Shown here piece after piece: positions 25,891 through 39,827 of a stretch of DNA of 64,000 bases; positions within the stretch are counted from its first letter, which is position 1, and every line of letters begins with the position of its first letter. The translations under genes were made by a program, and so were the position numbers. Under the pieces are notes generated by a model, which did no database searches, was not told the origin of the DNA, and worked only from the letters and a program-made list of their open reading frames with translations. Source of the DNA: Psoroptes ovis. Taxonomy: Eukaryota > Arthropoda > Arachnida > Sarcoptiformes > Psoroptidae. The DNA is taken from the NCBI GenBank assembly GCA_002943765.1, contig PQWQ01000004.1, positions 3,038,001 through 3,102,000 of the forward strand, given 5' to 3'.

Positions 25891-28800
25891 TTGAATTAAT
25901 CAAAGAAATTTTTTTCCATAACTGAATCTTTTGTTTTATCTAGAAATTTTCAAATTTTTTTGAATAAAAATCAAAATTAAAAACTTTCAAAAAAAAAAAA
26001 AAAAAAAAACACCACTACATTTTGGTTCGAAAAAATCTTTATTTTTCATAGCATAGTAGCATTTGATTTTACAAGTAAATTGTTAATCAATCAATTTTGT
26101 ATATTATTTTTGATGTAAAATATATACGTCTGTGTATATCATCAGGTAAAAGTATATCTAAAATAATGATGATTAACCAGTAAATATATGCGAACAACAA
26201 GCACAAAAATTGCTTGAAAAATGTTGAATATTATTTTTATATGAGGTATAGTTCATACCACATGCACATATACAGACACAGTCATACAAAAAAAATTTGA
26301 CTGCATTTCATACATGCATCTATTCACCATTTATGTGCATTTAGCAAAAGAAAAGAGAAAACATTGAATTATTTGAGTTTTTACAAACGAAAATGAAAGA
26401 AAAAGAAAAACGGTTGAAAAATTTTGATAAAAAATGAAACTAATAATCAAAATAATAATGCTGCTAGTTTGTGGTGCGCAACAAGCAAACAAGCGCTGCT
26501 AGTACATTACATGTATTTGTATGAACACACATATATATATGCCTGCTAGCAATATCAACAACAACAAGTGTGCTCTTGATGCAAAAAAAAAAAATTTCAT
26601 TTTTCATTTTTCTAATTTCAATTTTCATCATCATCATCATCATCATCGTCGTTGTTTTCAAGCATTATTTTTCATGTGTTTACAACGACAATATATTTCA
26701 AACAATATATTTCAATTGAATGTACTCAAATTATTGAAAATAATTTGTTTTTGATCAAACGAAATTGTAAAAAAATTTGTAAAAATTGTACGTATATTTT
26801 ATTTATAAATCAATTTAAATCAAAGCATATATATCGATATTACTAGTAAATTGATATTGATAAATTCATCCAAAATAAAAACATCATCAAAATTGAATTA
26901 AAAGTGAGAGTTTAAAGTTGTATGTATGTGATTGTTTGTATTGATATTCAAATTTATTAATGATAATTGATGTTGCTGTTGTTGCTGGTGGTGGTGGTGC
27001 TGGAGATGATATTAATGTTAGCAGTACAATTGATTATTGATGATCGTTTGCCAATGTTTTACGGCCGCTCATCATCATTTGATATGAATTTAATTTTGAT
27101 TTCAGATTTAATTGTATTTCGATATATGATTTTATGACAAAAATGTATATATGAATGAATGAATGAGTGTGTGCATGAATATTTATGTATGTTTGTGTGT
27201 TTGTTTGTTTGTTTGTTCATGTATATTTCTAATTATACAAATATCAAATAAAAAATGATGAAAAAAATATGAATTTTTTCACGTTTTGAACATATCAATA
27301 GATACTTTATTGTTGTTGTTGATGATGATGATAATAATAATAATTTATGAAGAATAATAATGATAATTTATATTTCAATTCAAATAATGATTGATGATTG
27401 ATTATTGAACACACATATCACATCATCATCATCATCAGCAGCAGCAGCAGCAGTGAAAATATAAAACAACGAAATTATTTATTTTTTCAATTTTCAATTT
27501 CTCACTAATTTTCATTTCGTCTAACACTAAGCAGAAAAAAACCAAAAATTTTGCCGAAATTATTTGATTATGATGAATTGATTTAAATTCAAAAATCAAT
27601 TTGATTTTAATTTTACTTGATTTTAAATTGAAATTTTAATTTAAAATTCTCAAATTTAAACAATTTCATTATCATTTTAGTTTGTGTGTGTATTCAAATT
27701 TGTAAATACTTTGTAAATTGTTTTTAAGAAGCAAATTCAACAGGTGGTCAGTGTTTTCGTTTTTATTTTTTACTTTTCCATTTTCATGCATTGAAAGGTA
27801 TATTCTGATATTATATTCTTTTTCCTAATAGTTAGTAATCTTTTGCTCGATTTTCTACAGATTATTTTCAAATTAATCCAATTTTCAATTCAAATTCCCA
27901 TTCAATCAATTTACGATGATTGGAAAAAATACAATTTTTTTGTTTTTTGAATAGTTTCATTATTTTTTTTTAAATTTATATCGATATGTTTACGATACTG
28001 TTGATGATGAATCATCATTTTGTTTTTGTTTAAATTGAAAAAAATGAATCAATATTTGTTTCTATTTTTTTCAAAATTAGTTATACATTATTATACACAC
28101 ACACACACACACACACACACTTGATCAATTATCAATACATTATAAAGACAATGAATTTGAATCAAATTCAATATTTTCCATATATTACCAACATTCATTT
28201 GCTCGTTTTGTAGATAGTTGTAGATGGTAGATTGGCTTTTTTTTCAGTATGCTACAGTTGACTAATTTAAATTTATTTACCCCATAGAATTATCTAGATT
28301 CTTTCAGATAATTAATTCTTTGATTAATTATTATATGAAAAAAAAATGCCATGAAAATTGATTTTAATTTGAAATAAAATTAATCATTGATCATCATCAA
28401 TAATAATAAAAAGGCTCTAATTTTTTTTTCAATGAAGGGCGACAACAAAATACTACATACAACAACAAGCATACGCATAGATGCATATGCAATATTGTTT
28501 CATATTGTTTTTTTTAACAATATATCAATTTAATCAAATGTTGTATTTATCAAAATATAAAATGACAGATTGTCGCCAAATAAAAGAAAAAAATTGCAAT
28601 CATTTCATTAATCTTATAATCATTAATCTTTTTTCAAAAAAAGAAAAAATTAATTTTTATTTATTAAAGATATAAAACAATAATTATTATCATTATTGTT
28701 ATTACTTACATTTGGTTCAATCATCAATATTTTGCCGATAATTGGTGATAATTGATAATCTCAATTAATAAAAATCATCATCATTATCATTGTTAATAAT

Positions 28801-29433
28801 GTTTTATTGTCTTTTCAATGTAATATTTAGTTATATTATACATTTCTATCCATTAATTTATACTACTAATACGATCATCATCATCATCACCAGCAATAGC
28901 ATCGAAAAAAAACATAAATGATAATAATTACATTGAAAGTGAATTGAAATTGAACAAAATTGAAATATCGCGACTAATTTATATCAATATTAGTAATCGT
29001 TATTAACGTGAATAAACGTTTAAAATTTTTAACCTTAATTTTTTTCTCAAAAAACAAAAATGAATGTTGTTTGATTGTTTGATATATTATTTGTGGTGTG
29101 TGTGTGTTTAACATTTAAGTGTGTTTGTTTTTTTTTCGGTATCAAATTTCTAACATTTATTTTATTTCGTAAAAAAAATAGTGTTGATTTTTCAAATCTT
29201 TTAATGATGATTTTCAAATGTTTTAATGCCTTTTTTTATTATTTTACCGACAGATTTGATCACATTTAAATTCCAAACATTCCTGATCGATTTGGATCAT
29301 TCAATTCATAATAATTCCACTAATAATTTCTTCAATTCGGTTGATTTTAATTATTATTGTTTTTCTCTGAAATTTTTTTTTTTTAATAATATTGTCGTCT
29401 TTTATTGAATTAATAAATCGAAACAAAGCAAAA

Positions 29434-31384
29434 ATGCCACGAGCAATAAATGTACGTGTTACAACTATGGATGCAGAGTTGGAATTTGCAATCCAACCAA
29501 GCACAACCGGTAAACAATTGTTTGATCAAGTTGTGAAAACGATCGGTTTACGTGAAATATGGTTTTTTGGTTTGCAATATACTGATTCAAAAACCTATAC
29601 AACATGGTTAAAATTGAATAAAAAAGTAATGTCACAAGATGTGAAAAAAGATAATCCGTTACAATTTAAATTTCGTGCCAAATTTTTTCCTGAAGATGTT
29701 ACTGATGAAATTATTCAAGACATTACATTGGTGAGTGTTATATAATTTTTTGTGAATTGATATTTTCTAATTTTTTCCATCCATTGATTCATAGCGTTTG
29801 TTTTATTTGCAAGTGAAAAATGCAATTTTAAGCGATGAAATTTATTGTCCACCAGAAACCTGTGTATTGTTAGCATCATATGCTGTTCAAGCTAAATACG
29901 GTGATTATAATGCTGAAGTGCATAAAGATAATTGTTTACAAAATGATCGTTTGTTGCCGCAACGTGTTTCTGATCAACATAAATTGACACGAGAAGAATG
30001 GGAAAAACGTATTACAGAATGGTGGCAAGAACATGGCGGTATGGCACGTGAAGAGGCAATGTTGGAATATTTGAAAATTGCTCAAGATCTTGAAATGTAT
30101 GGTGTCAATTATTTTGATATTAAAAACAAAAAAGGTACAGAATTATGGTTAGGTGTTGATGCACTTGGCTTGAATATTTATGAAAAAGATAACAAATTGA
30201 CGCCTAAAATTGGTTTTCCATGGAGTGAAATTCGTAACATTTCATTCAATGATAAACGCTTTGTTATTAAGCCTATTGATAAAAAATCACCTGATTTTGT
30301 ATTCATTGCTCCAAGATTGCGTATCAATAAACGTATTTTGGCATTATGTATGGGCAATCATGAATTGTATATGCGAAGACGTAAACCAGATACGATCGAA
30401 GTTCAACAAATGAAAGCACAAGCACGTGAAGAGAAAACAATGAAAAAACAAGAACGTGAAAAATTGATGAAAGAAATGAAAGCTCGTGAAATGGCTGAAA
30501 AGAAACAACAAGAATATGAAGATCGAATTCGACAAATGCAAGAAGAAATTGAACGTCGTGAACGAATATTGAATGAAGCACAAGAAACAATTCGACAATT
30601 AGAAGAACAATTGCGTAGAGTTCAATTGGCCAAAGAAGATATGGAATTACGTTCGAAAGAATTGGAAGAATTGTATTCTAAATTGGCTGAATCAAAACAA
30701 ATGGAGCAAGCTGAACGTGAAAAATTAGAAGAAGAAGTACGAGCTAAACAAGCCGAATATGAACGTGTTCAAGAAGAAGTTCGTTTGAAAGAAGAAGAAA
30801 CAAGACGTTTACAGATGGAAGTTGATGAAGCACGTAAACGACAAGAACAATCAAAAATGAATATGACATCGGTCAATGATATTCAACATAATCATCATGT
30901 TGGTGAGAATGATCATGAAGAAAATGATGATGAATTGACTAATGGTGATGGTAATTATTTTACATTTCAATACATTCATTACGATATCATAATTAATAAT
31001 CATTGAATTTAATTATAAATTTCACAGTTGAAGTTCATTTCAATGGTGATGCTGATAGTACAATCGATGTGCCACGACCAGAAGAAGATCGTACGACTGC
31101 AGTATCGAAAAAGAAAGATTTACAAGAACAACTCAAGGTTTATTCAAAATTTCTAATTTCCAAATTATAATTTAAAATTAATCAATTTTTTTTTAAATTT
31201 TCATTTCAATCCAATATAGCAATTGAGCAAAGATCTTGCATTGAATAAAGATGATACAAAAGTAACAGCAAATGATAGGTTACATCAAGAAAATGTTAAA
31301 ATGGGTCGAGATAAATATAAAACATTACGAGAAATTCGTAAAGGAAATACAATGCGTCGTGTTGATTATTTTGAAAATATGTAA
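29434..31384 (+). CDS. Moe: ERM protein (moesin/ezrin/radixin), complete
   Basis: Four exons: 29434-29730, 29795-30950, 31028-31137 and 31220-31384. The introns are 64, 77 and 82 bp, all GT-AG, and join to 575 aa, close to the usual 570-585. ERM proteins tether cortical actin to the plasma membrane. Seen: the FERM domain occupies about residues 1-297, with MPRAINVRVTTMDAELEFAIQ at the start, YCPPETCVLLASYAVQAKYGDYN, YGVNYFDIKNKKGTELWLGVD, FPWSEIRNISFNDKRFVIKP and GNHELYMRRRKPDTIEVQQM. A charged coiled coil follows (about 300-465), then an Asn/Asp/His linker, and the C-ERMAD ending in RDKYKTLREIRKGN and FENM. The activating phosphothreonine (T558 in human moesin) is present as T556 in KYKTLR. 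The start is fixed by family alignment; the upstream in-frame codons begin at a TTG. An untranslated exon could join at AAACAAAG just before the ATG. Merlin is excluded by the actin-binding tail. Confidence 0.97.
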
Positions 31385-33671
31385 TCACATCAAATTATGA
31401 AGAAGAAAACATTAATCAATCAATCAATCAATCAAATACAAGCACAATACAACTATTACATATGAATCAATTAATAATTATTGATAAAAATCAACATTAT
31501 CGTTAATTACAAACAAATTGAAAACAAAAAACATTAAACAAAAATTATTGATTAAATTATGTGATTTTTTATTTTCAATTTCAAATATTTTTTTTTATTA
31601 TTATTATCCAAAACATTGAAATTACAATTTCCAACAAACAAACAAACAAATAAACAACAACGAAACGACATTAATGATTACAAACTACAAATTATAAATC
31701 GTCGATACAAAGAAGGTGAAGAAGAATCAATCATAAATTATAATTTGAAAAAAACATATTCTTCTTTTTTTTTCTTAAAAATAAACAAGTTGAATATTAT
31801 ATTTGAATATATATTTATAAATATTGAAAAATTGATAAACAAAGATTATTATCATCATTTTTCCTATTATTATTATTATTATTATACTTTAAAAATTTTT
31901 AAAACAAAAATTACAAAAAAAAAACCGGAAAATTCATTCACAAATTTAATCTAATATTAATATGTTTATATGAAAATATCAAAAATTTATCAAAAAAAAA
32001 AAAAAAAAAAATGAAAAGATTAAATGTTTAAACATTATTTTAATTATTATTATTATGATCAATACAATTATAATTACAAACCAATTTACACGAATACAAA
32101 TATGAATAATAATTTCAACATTCAACAAACATTATAGTTTTAAAAGAAGAAATGATTTGTTTTAATTATAATATTTGCTAAGATGGAAAAATAATTTTTT
32201 TTTTAAATGTTTTGTTTTGTTTTGTTTTCATACATGATGATGAATATACATGAAAAAAAAAATGAAAAAAATGATTATAACACACGTATGAATATTCACT
32301 CACACAAATCGATGATTATTTACATATTTATAATCGTTATTTTAATAAAATAAAATCCGAAAAAAAAAATTGAAAAAAAATTCATTTAATCATAAATCAC
32401 CATTAAATTTTTGAAAAACTCAAAACAACGAAACATTTGGACATTTGAACATTTACAAGCACAAAAACAAACGATTGAATTGGGGATGACAGAAACAAAT
32501 GAATCAAGTTTTTTTTTCTTCGTTTAATTTCAATTCGATTCATCGATTAAAATCATTTATAATCAAGTACAAATCAATCACCAGCTAGTAAACGACACCA
32601 AGATACATTCCTAAACAATCAATATTGATCAATCGATGATTACAATTTTGATTTTGTCTTTATTTTTTTTTAAAATTTCTTACAACAAAAATTACCACAA
32701 CAACAGCAAAAATTAATTCATGTATAATTTATTTATTATTGATATTACTACTATTATTATAATAACTATTTTTTCTTCCATTTATATTTTGATTATTTGA
32801 ATAGAAAATAAAATTATTAATGTTTTAGTATATTCAAGAATCATAGAAATTTAATAATAAATAAAATGAATATGGTTTGGATCAATTCAAATTTGTTTCA
32901 ATGAAAAAATTTTTGTAAAATTTCAAATCAATATTGTCTAATGCTCATTGGCAATACCTCGACATCTCTTAGCCTGCATACAAATCATAGTTTTTATAGA
33001 AAATCATTAGTCGATTTGAAATTTGATTTTACAAATTCAAAAAGAAAAATTTTGAAATAGTATAAACAGATGGCAACTGAGTACTCAATGACTGAGAATT
33101 AAAGCAAAACAAATTTTGAAAAATTCAAATTTTGTATGAATTTTCATGTTCATGAAAATGGCATTGATTTATTCAAATGTTCATAGATCGAAATTGAATT
33201 ATTCAAAGCAAAGACATGGCAAAGCAAAACGATTGAAAAAAAAATGTGAAAATGTACAAATTAAAATTGGACAAATAAAAAATTATATCAATCAATAATC
33301 GATCCTTTTATTCATTTATTTAATAATCAATTTGTTTCATATAAATCAAATGAAGCATGTGACATTTTTTATTCAAAAAAAAAAAAATATAATTATCATT
33401 TTTTATATGTTTTTTTTATTAACAAAGGATTTATATCATATTTATTTTTTCCATATATTTTCAATATATTTGTATTTTGTGTTCATATGCAATTGTCAAT
33501 GCAAGATTCAAGAATTACGAGAATTTTCAATTAATATTATTTCAATGTATATTTTCGGCTGAATTATTATTATTTTTTTTTTGTTCAAAAGAAGATTTCA
33601 TCCAATTATCATTTGTTTATGAGATAAGGTATTATTTTTATATATATCTGTAAAATAATTTTTTAAGGCCA
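31385..33671. other. Convergent intergenic spacer (Moe and Oaz-like 3' ends)
   Basis: This holds the 3' UTRs of the two convergent genes. AATAAA-type words for Moe occur at 31649-31654 and repeatedly further on, so the cleavage site cannot be fixed. The reverse-strand equivalent TTTATT at 33441-33446 is a candidate for the zinc-finger gene. No other gene is seen. Confidence 0.6.
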
Positions 33672-36600
33672 TCAATTTTGACATTTAACTTGTTGCGGTG
33701 CTGTTGATTGTGTATTTGCTGTAGCAGCAGCAGCAGCTGCTGCTGCTGCTGTTGATGATGATGACTTTGATAATTTTTTATTTGTTGTTGTCAATTTTTG
33801 TGCTTTCATCAATGTTTTGCTATTATTATCATTGTTAATAAATCTGTTTCTATTACATAATACATCATTTTTAATGTTTGTTGTTGTTGTTGTTGATGAA
33901 CAATCATTTATCATTTGGCTACGATCATTATCTATTGTTGATTCCATAGCCATAATATTCACATTATTTTTGGTGGTATTAATTTTGATTTTAATATCAT
34001 TATTATTACAAATTTCATTTTTATCCTCATCATTATCATCTTTGTCGATAATAATTCGATTCATATCTTCATTATCATTATCTCCATTTTCATCATTGAT
34101 CACAATATCTTCTTCTTCATCATCGGCATCATCGATTTCAGATGATATTTCAGATTCATCAATACAATATGTTTGATGATGATGGTGATGATGATGATGG
34201 TGGTCATGATGATGATGATGATGATGATGACTATTCGATTCAGGTGGTTCATCAGCAATTTTCGGTGACAATTGTTTAGGATGTGACAATGTGGATGATG
34301 AAGACGATGATGAATGCTTTTTTACATCATTAATCGATGTTGTTGATCCATTCAATGATGAAGATGATTCGGTTGTTTGTGGTGATTGTTGTGAATTATT
34401 TTGATTATCACTTGTTGTACTATTACGGCTACTACTATCACTACAACAATCAGTATTGTTGTCAATCTCTGTTTCAGATGATGATGATGAATATGATGAT
34501 TCAATTGACTTGTTTTTATTCAAATGATATGATTCATCATGTTCTTTCAAATAATTATCATCATTTGTTTCGAGTAATTTTTCACATATTATACAACGAT
34601 ATTTTTGAATATCAATATCATTATCATCAAAATGTTCTCTTTGATGTTTTATATAATCATTTGATGATAATATAACAATATTACAAATAATACAACGATG
34701 TTGTTGTTTTGATTTGGTTGATTTTTTATTTTTATTATTCGATGATATGACAATTTGATCATCATTATTTTTATTATCATCATTGAAATTACCATTTTTC
34801 TCTGATTCATTTGCACTTACATTGCACTTAATGGATTCTCGATTATTCGTATCATTTTCAATATTTTTATATTCATTTTTCATTGATTGTTGTTGCTGTT
34901 GTCTAAGTTCAGATTGTTTTTGTAAAATTAAATTCTGCACCAATTGTAATGGTGGTGAAGATATCGATTGACTTAAATGTTGATGATCATAATGATCCTT
35001 TTTGATTAAATTATCGATACCAAAATTAGATAAACGTTTGTGTTGTTGTTGCTGCTGCTGCTGTTGTTGTTGTTGTTTAATGGCATCATTATCAACGATC
35101 GATTGTTGTTGTCCATTGAAATTATTTTCATTTTTTTGTAGCATGATTGATGATGTTACTGCAGCTATCGATTCGAAATTTTCTTCATTTTTATTATCAT
35201 CATAAAGTTTGTGGGCTACATTGTTATTATTAATTGTTGTCGATGCAAACATGTTTAATGGCTGCTGCTGTTGCTGCTTTTGTTGTTCATGTTGTTGCGT
35301 ATCATTGATGCCATTTGTACCAACAATAGAATCATTATGTTTCAATAATAATTCATCTAATTTTTGCATTAAATTGATTGTTTTATGTTTCAATCGAATA
35401 TGTTGTGTGTATTCATTTTCATTTGAAAAATAATTATTATCATCACATAATATGCATAAAAATTGTACATTTTCATTGAATTGTTGTTGTTCACATTTAT
35501 CATCAATGAAATGTTGTTGCATCGATTGTTTTGTATCAAATAAATGCTGACATAATTGACAACGATATAAACGTACAGTATGTTTATCAATCAAATGTTC
35601 ATCGAGATCTTTTCTATAATCAAAGTGATTATTACAATGATCACAGATAAATTTTATCTGTTTTTTACAAATATGTGTTACAATGTGATCATGAAAATTT
35701 TCAAAATTATCAAATAATATTGTTGATTGTTGTTGGTCGTTTGTTGCACAATATGGACAACGAAATTTTTCCATTTCCATCAGTGATGCTGCATTTGCCA
35801 CATTCATTGTTGCACGATCATTTGCTAAATTATCTAATATTGCTTGACAAAGTGAATTCGTTTGATTATGATGATTAAAAGGTGATCGTTGATTGGTGTT
35901 ATTACTAGCAAATGCTGACCATGGATATGATGATGGTGAATTCTGTTGTTGTTGTTGTTGATATGCTTTCAATAAATGCTGATATGATTGAGCTGATGCA
36001 GCAGCAGCGGCTGCGGCTGCTGCTGCCGAATTTCCATTTGCTGTATATGAAGCTAAATCATATATTGAATATAATGGAAATTTCGATAGAAAATTATTAT
36101 ATTGATGTGCACTCAAAGAACCGGGAAATATACCCGATTGAGCAAAATTAGCCATATGCAATGATTGCCATAAAAATGGATTATAATCGACATCATTATT
36201 ATTATTACGACCATTTTCATTCGATAAGGTAGAATTGCTAAAATCATTGCCATTTTGATTTGTACTGTTAACACTATTATTTGAAACTGCAGAACTTAAT
36301 ATTGATGACGATGAAGATGACGAAGATGATGATGATCGTCCAACACTGCTTGAAACATGTGAATGTGTATTACGTTGTTGATGTGTATCGTTTGTTAACG
36401 AATTTTTCATTGTCGATAATAAAGGCGATGATGTTTGATCATATAATAATCGATGATGATGATGATTATTATGATGAATAATTTGTGGTGATAATGATGA
36501 CTCTTTCTTCGTAAATACTTCATTATTATTATTATTATTATTATTTGATGATAATGATGATGGAGAAGATGATGATGACCAAAGTGATGTTTTACATTTT

Positions 36601-39600
36601 TTATTTGTTGAATCTTTAACATTCGAAAAATGTTGCTGTTGATGACCAAAATTATCATTATGTAATGGACGTTTCATTGATGTATGCAGATGCTGTTGTT
36701 GTTGTTGTTGATGATGATGATGATTGTGATGATTATGATAATTAAATGATGATAAACGATTGTTATGATTTTGATTTGAATCAGATGATGAAGAAGATGA
36801 TGATTGAGGTGCTGCTGCTGCTGCTGCTGTCATTGCAGACGATGATGATGATGAATCGATTGAACCATTACCATTTATAATACAATTATTATTATTATTA
36901 TTATTATTACTGTTATTTTGCACATTATTTATAATCGATGATGTTGTACCATTTAAATTTTTTAATGGCATCAAATATGATGATGATCTTATAGATTTAT
37001 GATGTGGTTGTTGATCCATAGAAATATTACGTTTATGATTTTGCATATGACTAGACAGTGCTATATTTTGTATTTATTCAAATATAAATAGAGATAAAAA
37101 TTATGTTCAATGTTTTTTTTTAAATATAAATTTGATAATTAATTTGATGAAATCAAATTCAATTTCAAATACATACCAGCTGCTGTATTATAACCACGAT
37201 TACAAAATGAACATTGAAACGGTTTCATATGATCATGTGTTTTCATATGAATTTTTAAATGATCACTACGAGAAAATGCCGATTCACATTGGCTACATTG
37301 AAAACGTTTATCGCCCGTATGTAATTTAACATGTCTATCACGGCTACGTTTGTGTTTGAAAAAACGATGACAATATTCACATTGAAATGGTGTTTCTTCC
37401 ATCTATTATCATTATTATTATTATTATACGATATAAATGATATTATCGTTAATTAAAAAAAAAAGAAAATAAAAATCAATTAATCAATCATTCGTATGAA
37501 AATTCAATTAAAATTCAATCATCAAAAACAACAACATATGATGGTACCTTTAGAAATTCAAAAAATAATGAATAAACAATTATTGATTTCTGAGAAAGTA
37601 ATTTCAAGCAAAATAGAAAAACTATTAGAAAAATTTAAATCATAAGCAGTGAATCGATCAAAAGCTTACAAGTGAATGAATGAATAAATAAATGGTTTTG
37701 AAGATTCGTCGAAAATTTTCTCAAAAAATGAAACAAAACGAGAGAAAAAAAAATGATTGAAAAAAGACTTGAAACAATCTTGCATTTAAATCTGATCCAA
37801 CAATCGATTAAAAAAATGAAATAAAAAAACAAATTAATAAACTTGACAGAAATGAGAAATATTGAATAGAAATATGAAATGAAAAATATTTTTCTCGAAA
37901 ATTTTTTTTTGATAAGATTAAAATTTTTGAAAAATTTTCATCAAGAAAATATATCAAATGAAATATGAAATATAAAATTTTCATTGTGATAATAGATATA
38001 ATGATAATTTGATGATTATTATCATTATAATTTCATTATTTTTCCCATTTAATCTCATTTAAACAAAGAAAAATGTTCATATCGATTAATCAAATGATCA
38101 ATGATCATCAATCTTTAAGTACATAAATGATGAATATCTTTGAAATTGGATTTTGAATGAAAAATAAAATTCAATTTTGTAAATTATTCAAATCAAAGAT
38201 TTTCTTGATTCATATTCTTTTTGGTCATTTATTCATTTAACTAATTCAAACATTGATTGATTTATTTACTCATTCGAACCGTTCATTCTTGATCCTTAAT
38301 TTTTTTCATTTTGAAAATTCACAAAATTTGGTGAATTTCAATTCTTACTTTCATTTTATTTTGAATTCAAGTTTTAATTTTTCATTATGAATATATTTGT
38401 TTTCATTATTTAAGCAAATGAAAAATTGAATTGAATAAAATGGAAATTTTTTTTTTAATTTCGACAAAGATAAAAGATATCTTTGATTCTTTTGTTTTTT
38501 CCAATTTTCCATATGATTTTGTCACCTGTGGTTTTTTAGTATGTTTCAACTGTGTAAATTTTCAACTATGTATGTTCCTCTCTCTCTCTACTCTATTTCG
38601 TACTTTTTCAATTTTTTCATTTTGTAAATATTTGTAACAAAATAAGATAATTTTTTCTAGTGATATACAATTTAAATACAAATACAAACACACACACACA
38701 CACACACACATACACTATTCAAAACCTTTTAATCGACAAAAAAAAAAGAAAAAACAATGTCAAATCTGACAAGTAATCAGCAAAAGCAAAATGTGACCAA
38801 AGAAACAAACAATCTCGGTTTATAGAAATACTGATAATCTTTGGTTTGGAAAGATTTTTCTTTCCGTTGAATATTCTCTTTGTGATAATTGATTTCAAAG
38901 ATTGTTTTTCCATAGAAAATGGAGGGATTCACGAAAAAAAATTCAATTATTTTCATTTTAATTCAATTCATTGATAACTCATTATCATGCTTCCTGATTT
39001 ATAATAGATTCATATATTATTCATTTGGATAAGAGAGAAATTATCAAAAATTTTCAATTTATTTTGTCTTGATCTCATTTATTATGATTGTCATTATCAT
39101 TATTATTTTGTTTCATTATAAAATAAAACAGCCAACCACACAGATGAAACACACAAAGATTTATGAGTTTTTTTTTCATTTTCTTTTATTCTTGGATATT
39201 GAATGAAATGAAAAATTTTCAAAATGCTTTGATAATTTTTCTGAATCAAATGATAACCATTTGTGATAATGAATTTGTTTCGTTTTCGATCAGTTAAAAT
39301 TTTCATTTTTTTCTCATTAAAATTTTCAAATAACGCTCTTGAAAGTGTTAACATGGATACTCGAGAGAGATATATACGAGTGATTTTATGCAGTGAACTA
39401 TCGCTTTGAAAAATGGAACAATCATATGTAACACAAATGATTGGAAAAATTCAAAGAAAAAACAACAAAAACTCACATTGATCAAACCAATCGGTGCGGC
39501 TGATCCTGTTGTTGATGATGAAGTCAAAGATAATGGTGTTGTCGATGGCGGTGTTGTTGTTGCTGACGGTGGTAATGGTGAAATCGATTTAGTTGCCGCT

Positions 39601-39827
39601 GATGTAGCTGGTGAATTGTTTCCATTCATATTCAACGGTGATGGTGATTTTATGGCTGCTGCAGCAGCTGCCGCAGCAATAGCAGCAACAGCGAATGATG
39701 ATGATGATGATGATGCAGATAAAGAATTTGATGAATGATTATGATGATTAGGTTGTAGTCGTTGTTGCTGAAGATGAGGATGAAGATGATGGATATTTGA
39801 TGGATGATGAATATGACTGGTATTCAT
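33672..39827 (-). CDS. Oaz: Oaz / ZNF423-ZNF521-type multi-zinc-finger transcription factor
   Basis: Three exons on the minus strand: 39477-39827, 37177-37402 and 33672-37060. They join in frame to 1321 aa, across introns of 2,074 bp and 116 bp. Residues about 123-203 hold three linked C2H2 fingers of the diagnostic type: CEYCHRFFKHKRSRDRHVKLH, then CSQCESAFSRSDHLKIHMKTH, then CSFCNRGYNTAA|ALSSHMQNH, with the 116-bp intron inside the third. The KHKRSRDRH and SRSDHLKIH text is the hallmark of ZNF423/521 and insect Oaz. Further C2H2-like modules lie at about 625-751 and 981-1039, some irregular. Between them are long Ser, Asn, Gln, Ala and His runs and an acidic stretch. Family members bind DNA and partner EBF/Collier and Smad proteins; vertebrate relatives have about 30 fingers, far more than here. 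Exon 1 is the weakest part: it is Pro/Ser/Ala/His-rich, but has a strong phase-0 GTGAGT donor matching the phase-0 acceptor at 37403. Extra upstream exons are possible. Confidence 0.82.
34173..34226 (-). repeat. Polyhistidine coding tract in the Oaz-like protein
   Basis: Seventeen His codons in an 18-residue stretch interrupted by one Asp (about residues 1138-1155), encoded by CAT/CAC repeats and followed by an Asp/Glu-rich stretch. Such tracts occur in nuclear regulators and may mediate speckle localisation or metal binding; here this is inference. Confidence 0.85.
37061..37176 (-). other. 116-bp intron splitting the third zinc finger of the Oaz-like gene
   Basis: The donor reads GCAGCTG|GTATGT and the acceptor AAAATATAG|CACTGTCT on the minus strand. 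Splicing turns NTAAG.. into NTAA-ALSSHMQNH and so completes the finger with its two histidines, which confirms the junction. Confidence 0.9.
37403..39476 (-). other. Proposed 2.1-kb intron of the Oaz-like gene
   Basis: It runs from the GTGAGT donor at 39476-39471 to an AG at 37404-37403 that directly precedes ATGGAAGAA. Both flanking exons are phase 0. It contains AT-rich filler, a (CA)n array at 38689-38710 and no open frame of note. If exon 1 is not part of this gene, translation could begin at the ATG at 37402. Confidence 0.55.

Larger units (their letters stand above)
16174..29433. other. 13-kb gene-poor tract, non-coding as far as seen
   Basis: No open frame here looks like protein: the candidates are Phe/Lys/Asn/Ile-rich and end within 100 codons. 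The part nearest the orphan gene (16560-17650) is less simple in sequence and more GC-rich than the rest and may be its promoter region. The remainder holds homopolymers, CA/TG and GAT microsatellites, a (GAATT)n tract, two strong hairpins at 21388-21438 and 22091-22131, and a palindromic ACCTGTT cluster near 25.3 kb. The right end adjoins Moe and probably includes its promoter and possibly untranslated exons. Confidence 0.55.

Noticed and set aside
30324..30598. Minus-strand frames across the Moe coiled-coil region
   Set aside because: Antisense shadows of the Glu/Lys/Arg-rich coiled-coil codons.
33817..36658. Many plus- and minus-strand frames inside the Oaz-like last exon
   Set aside because: Other-frame shadows of CAT/CAG/AAT/TCA repeats in the real coding strand.
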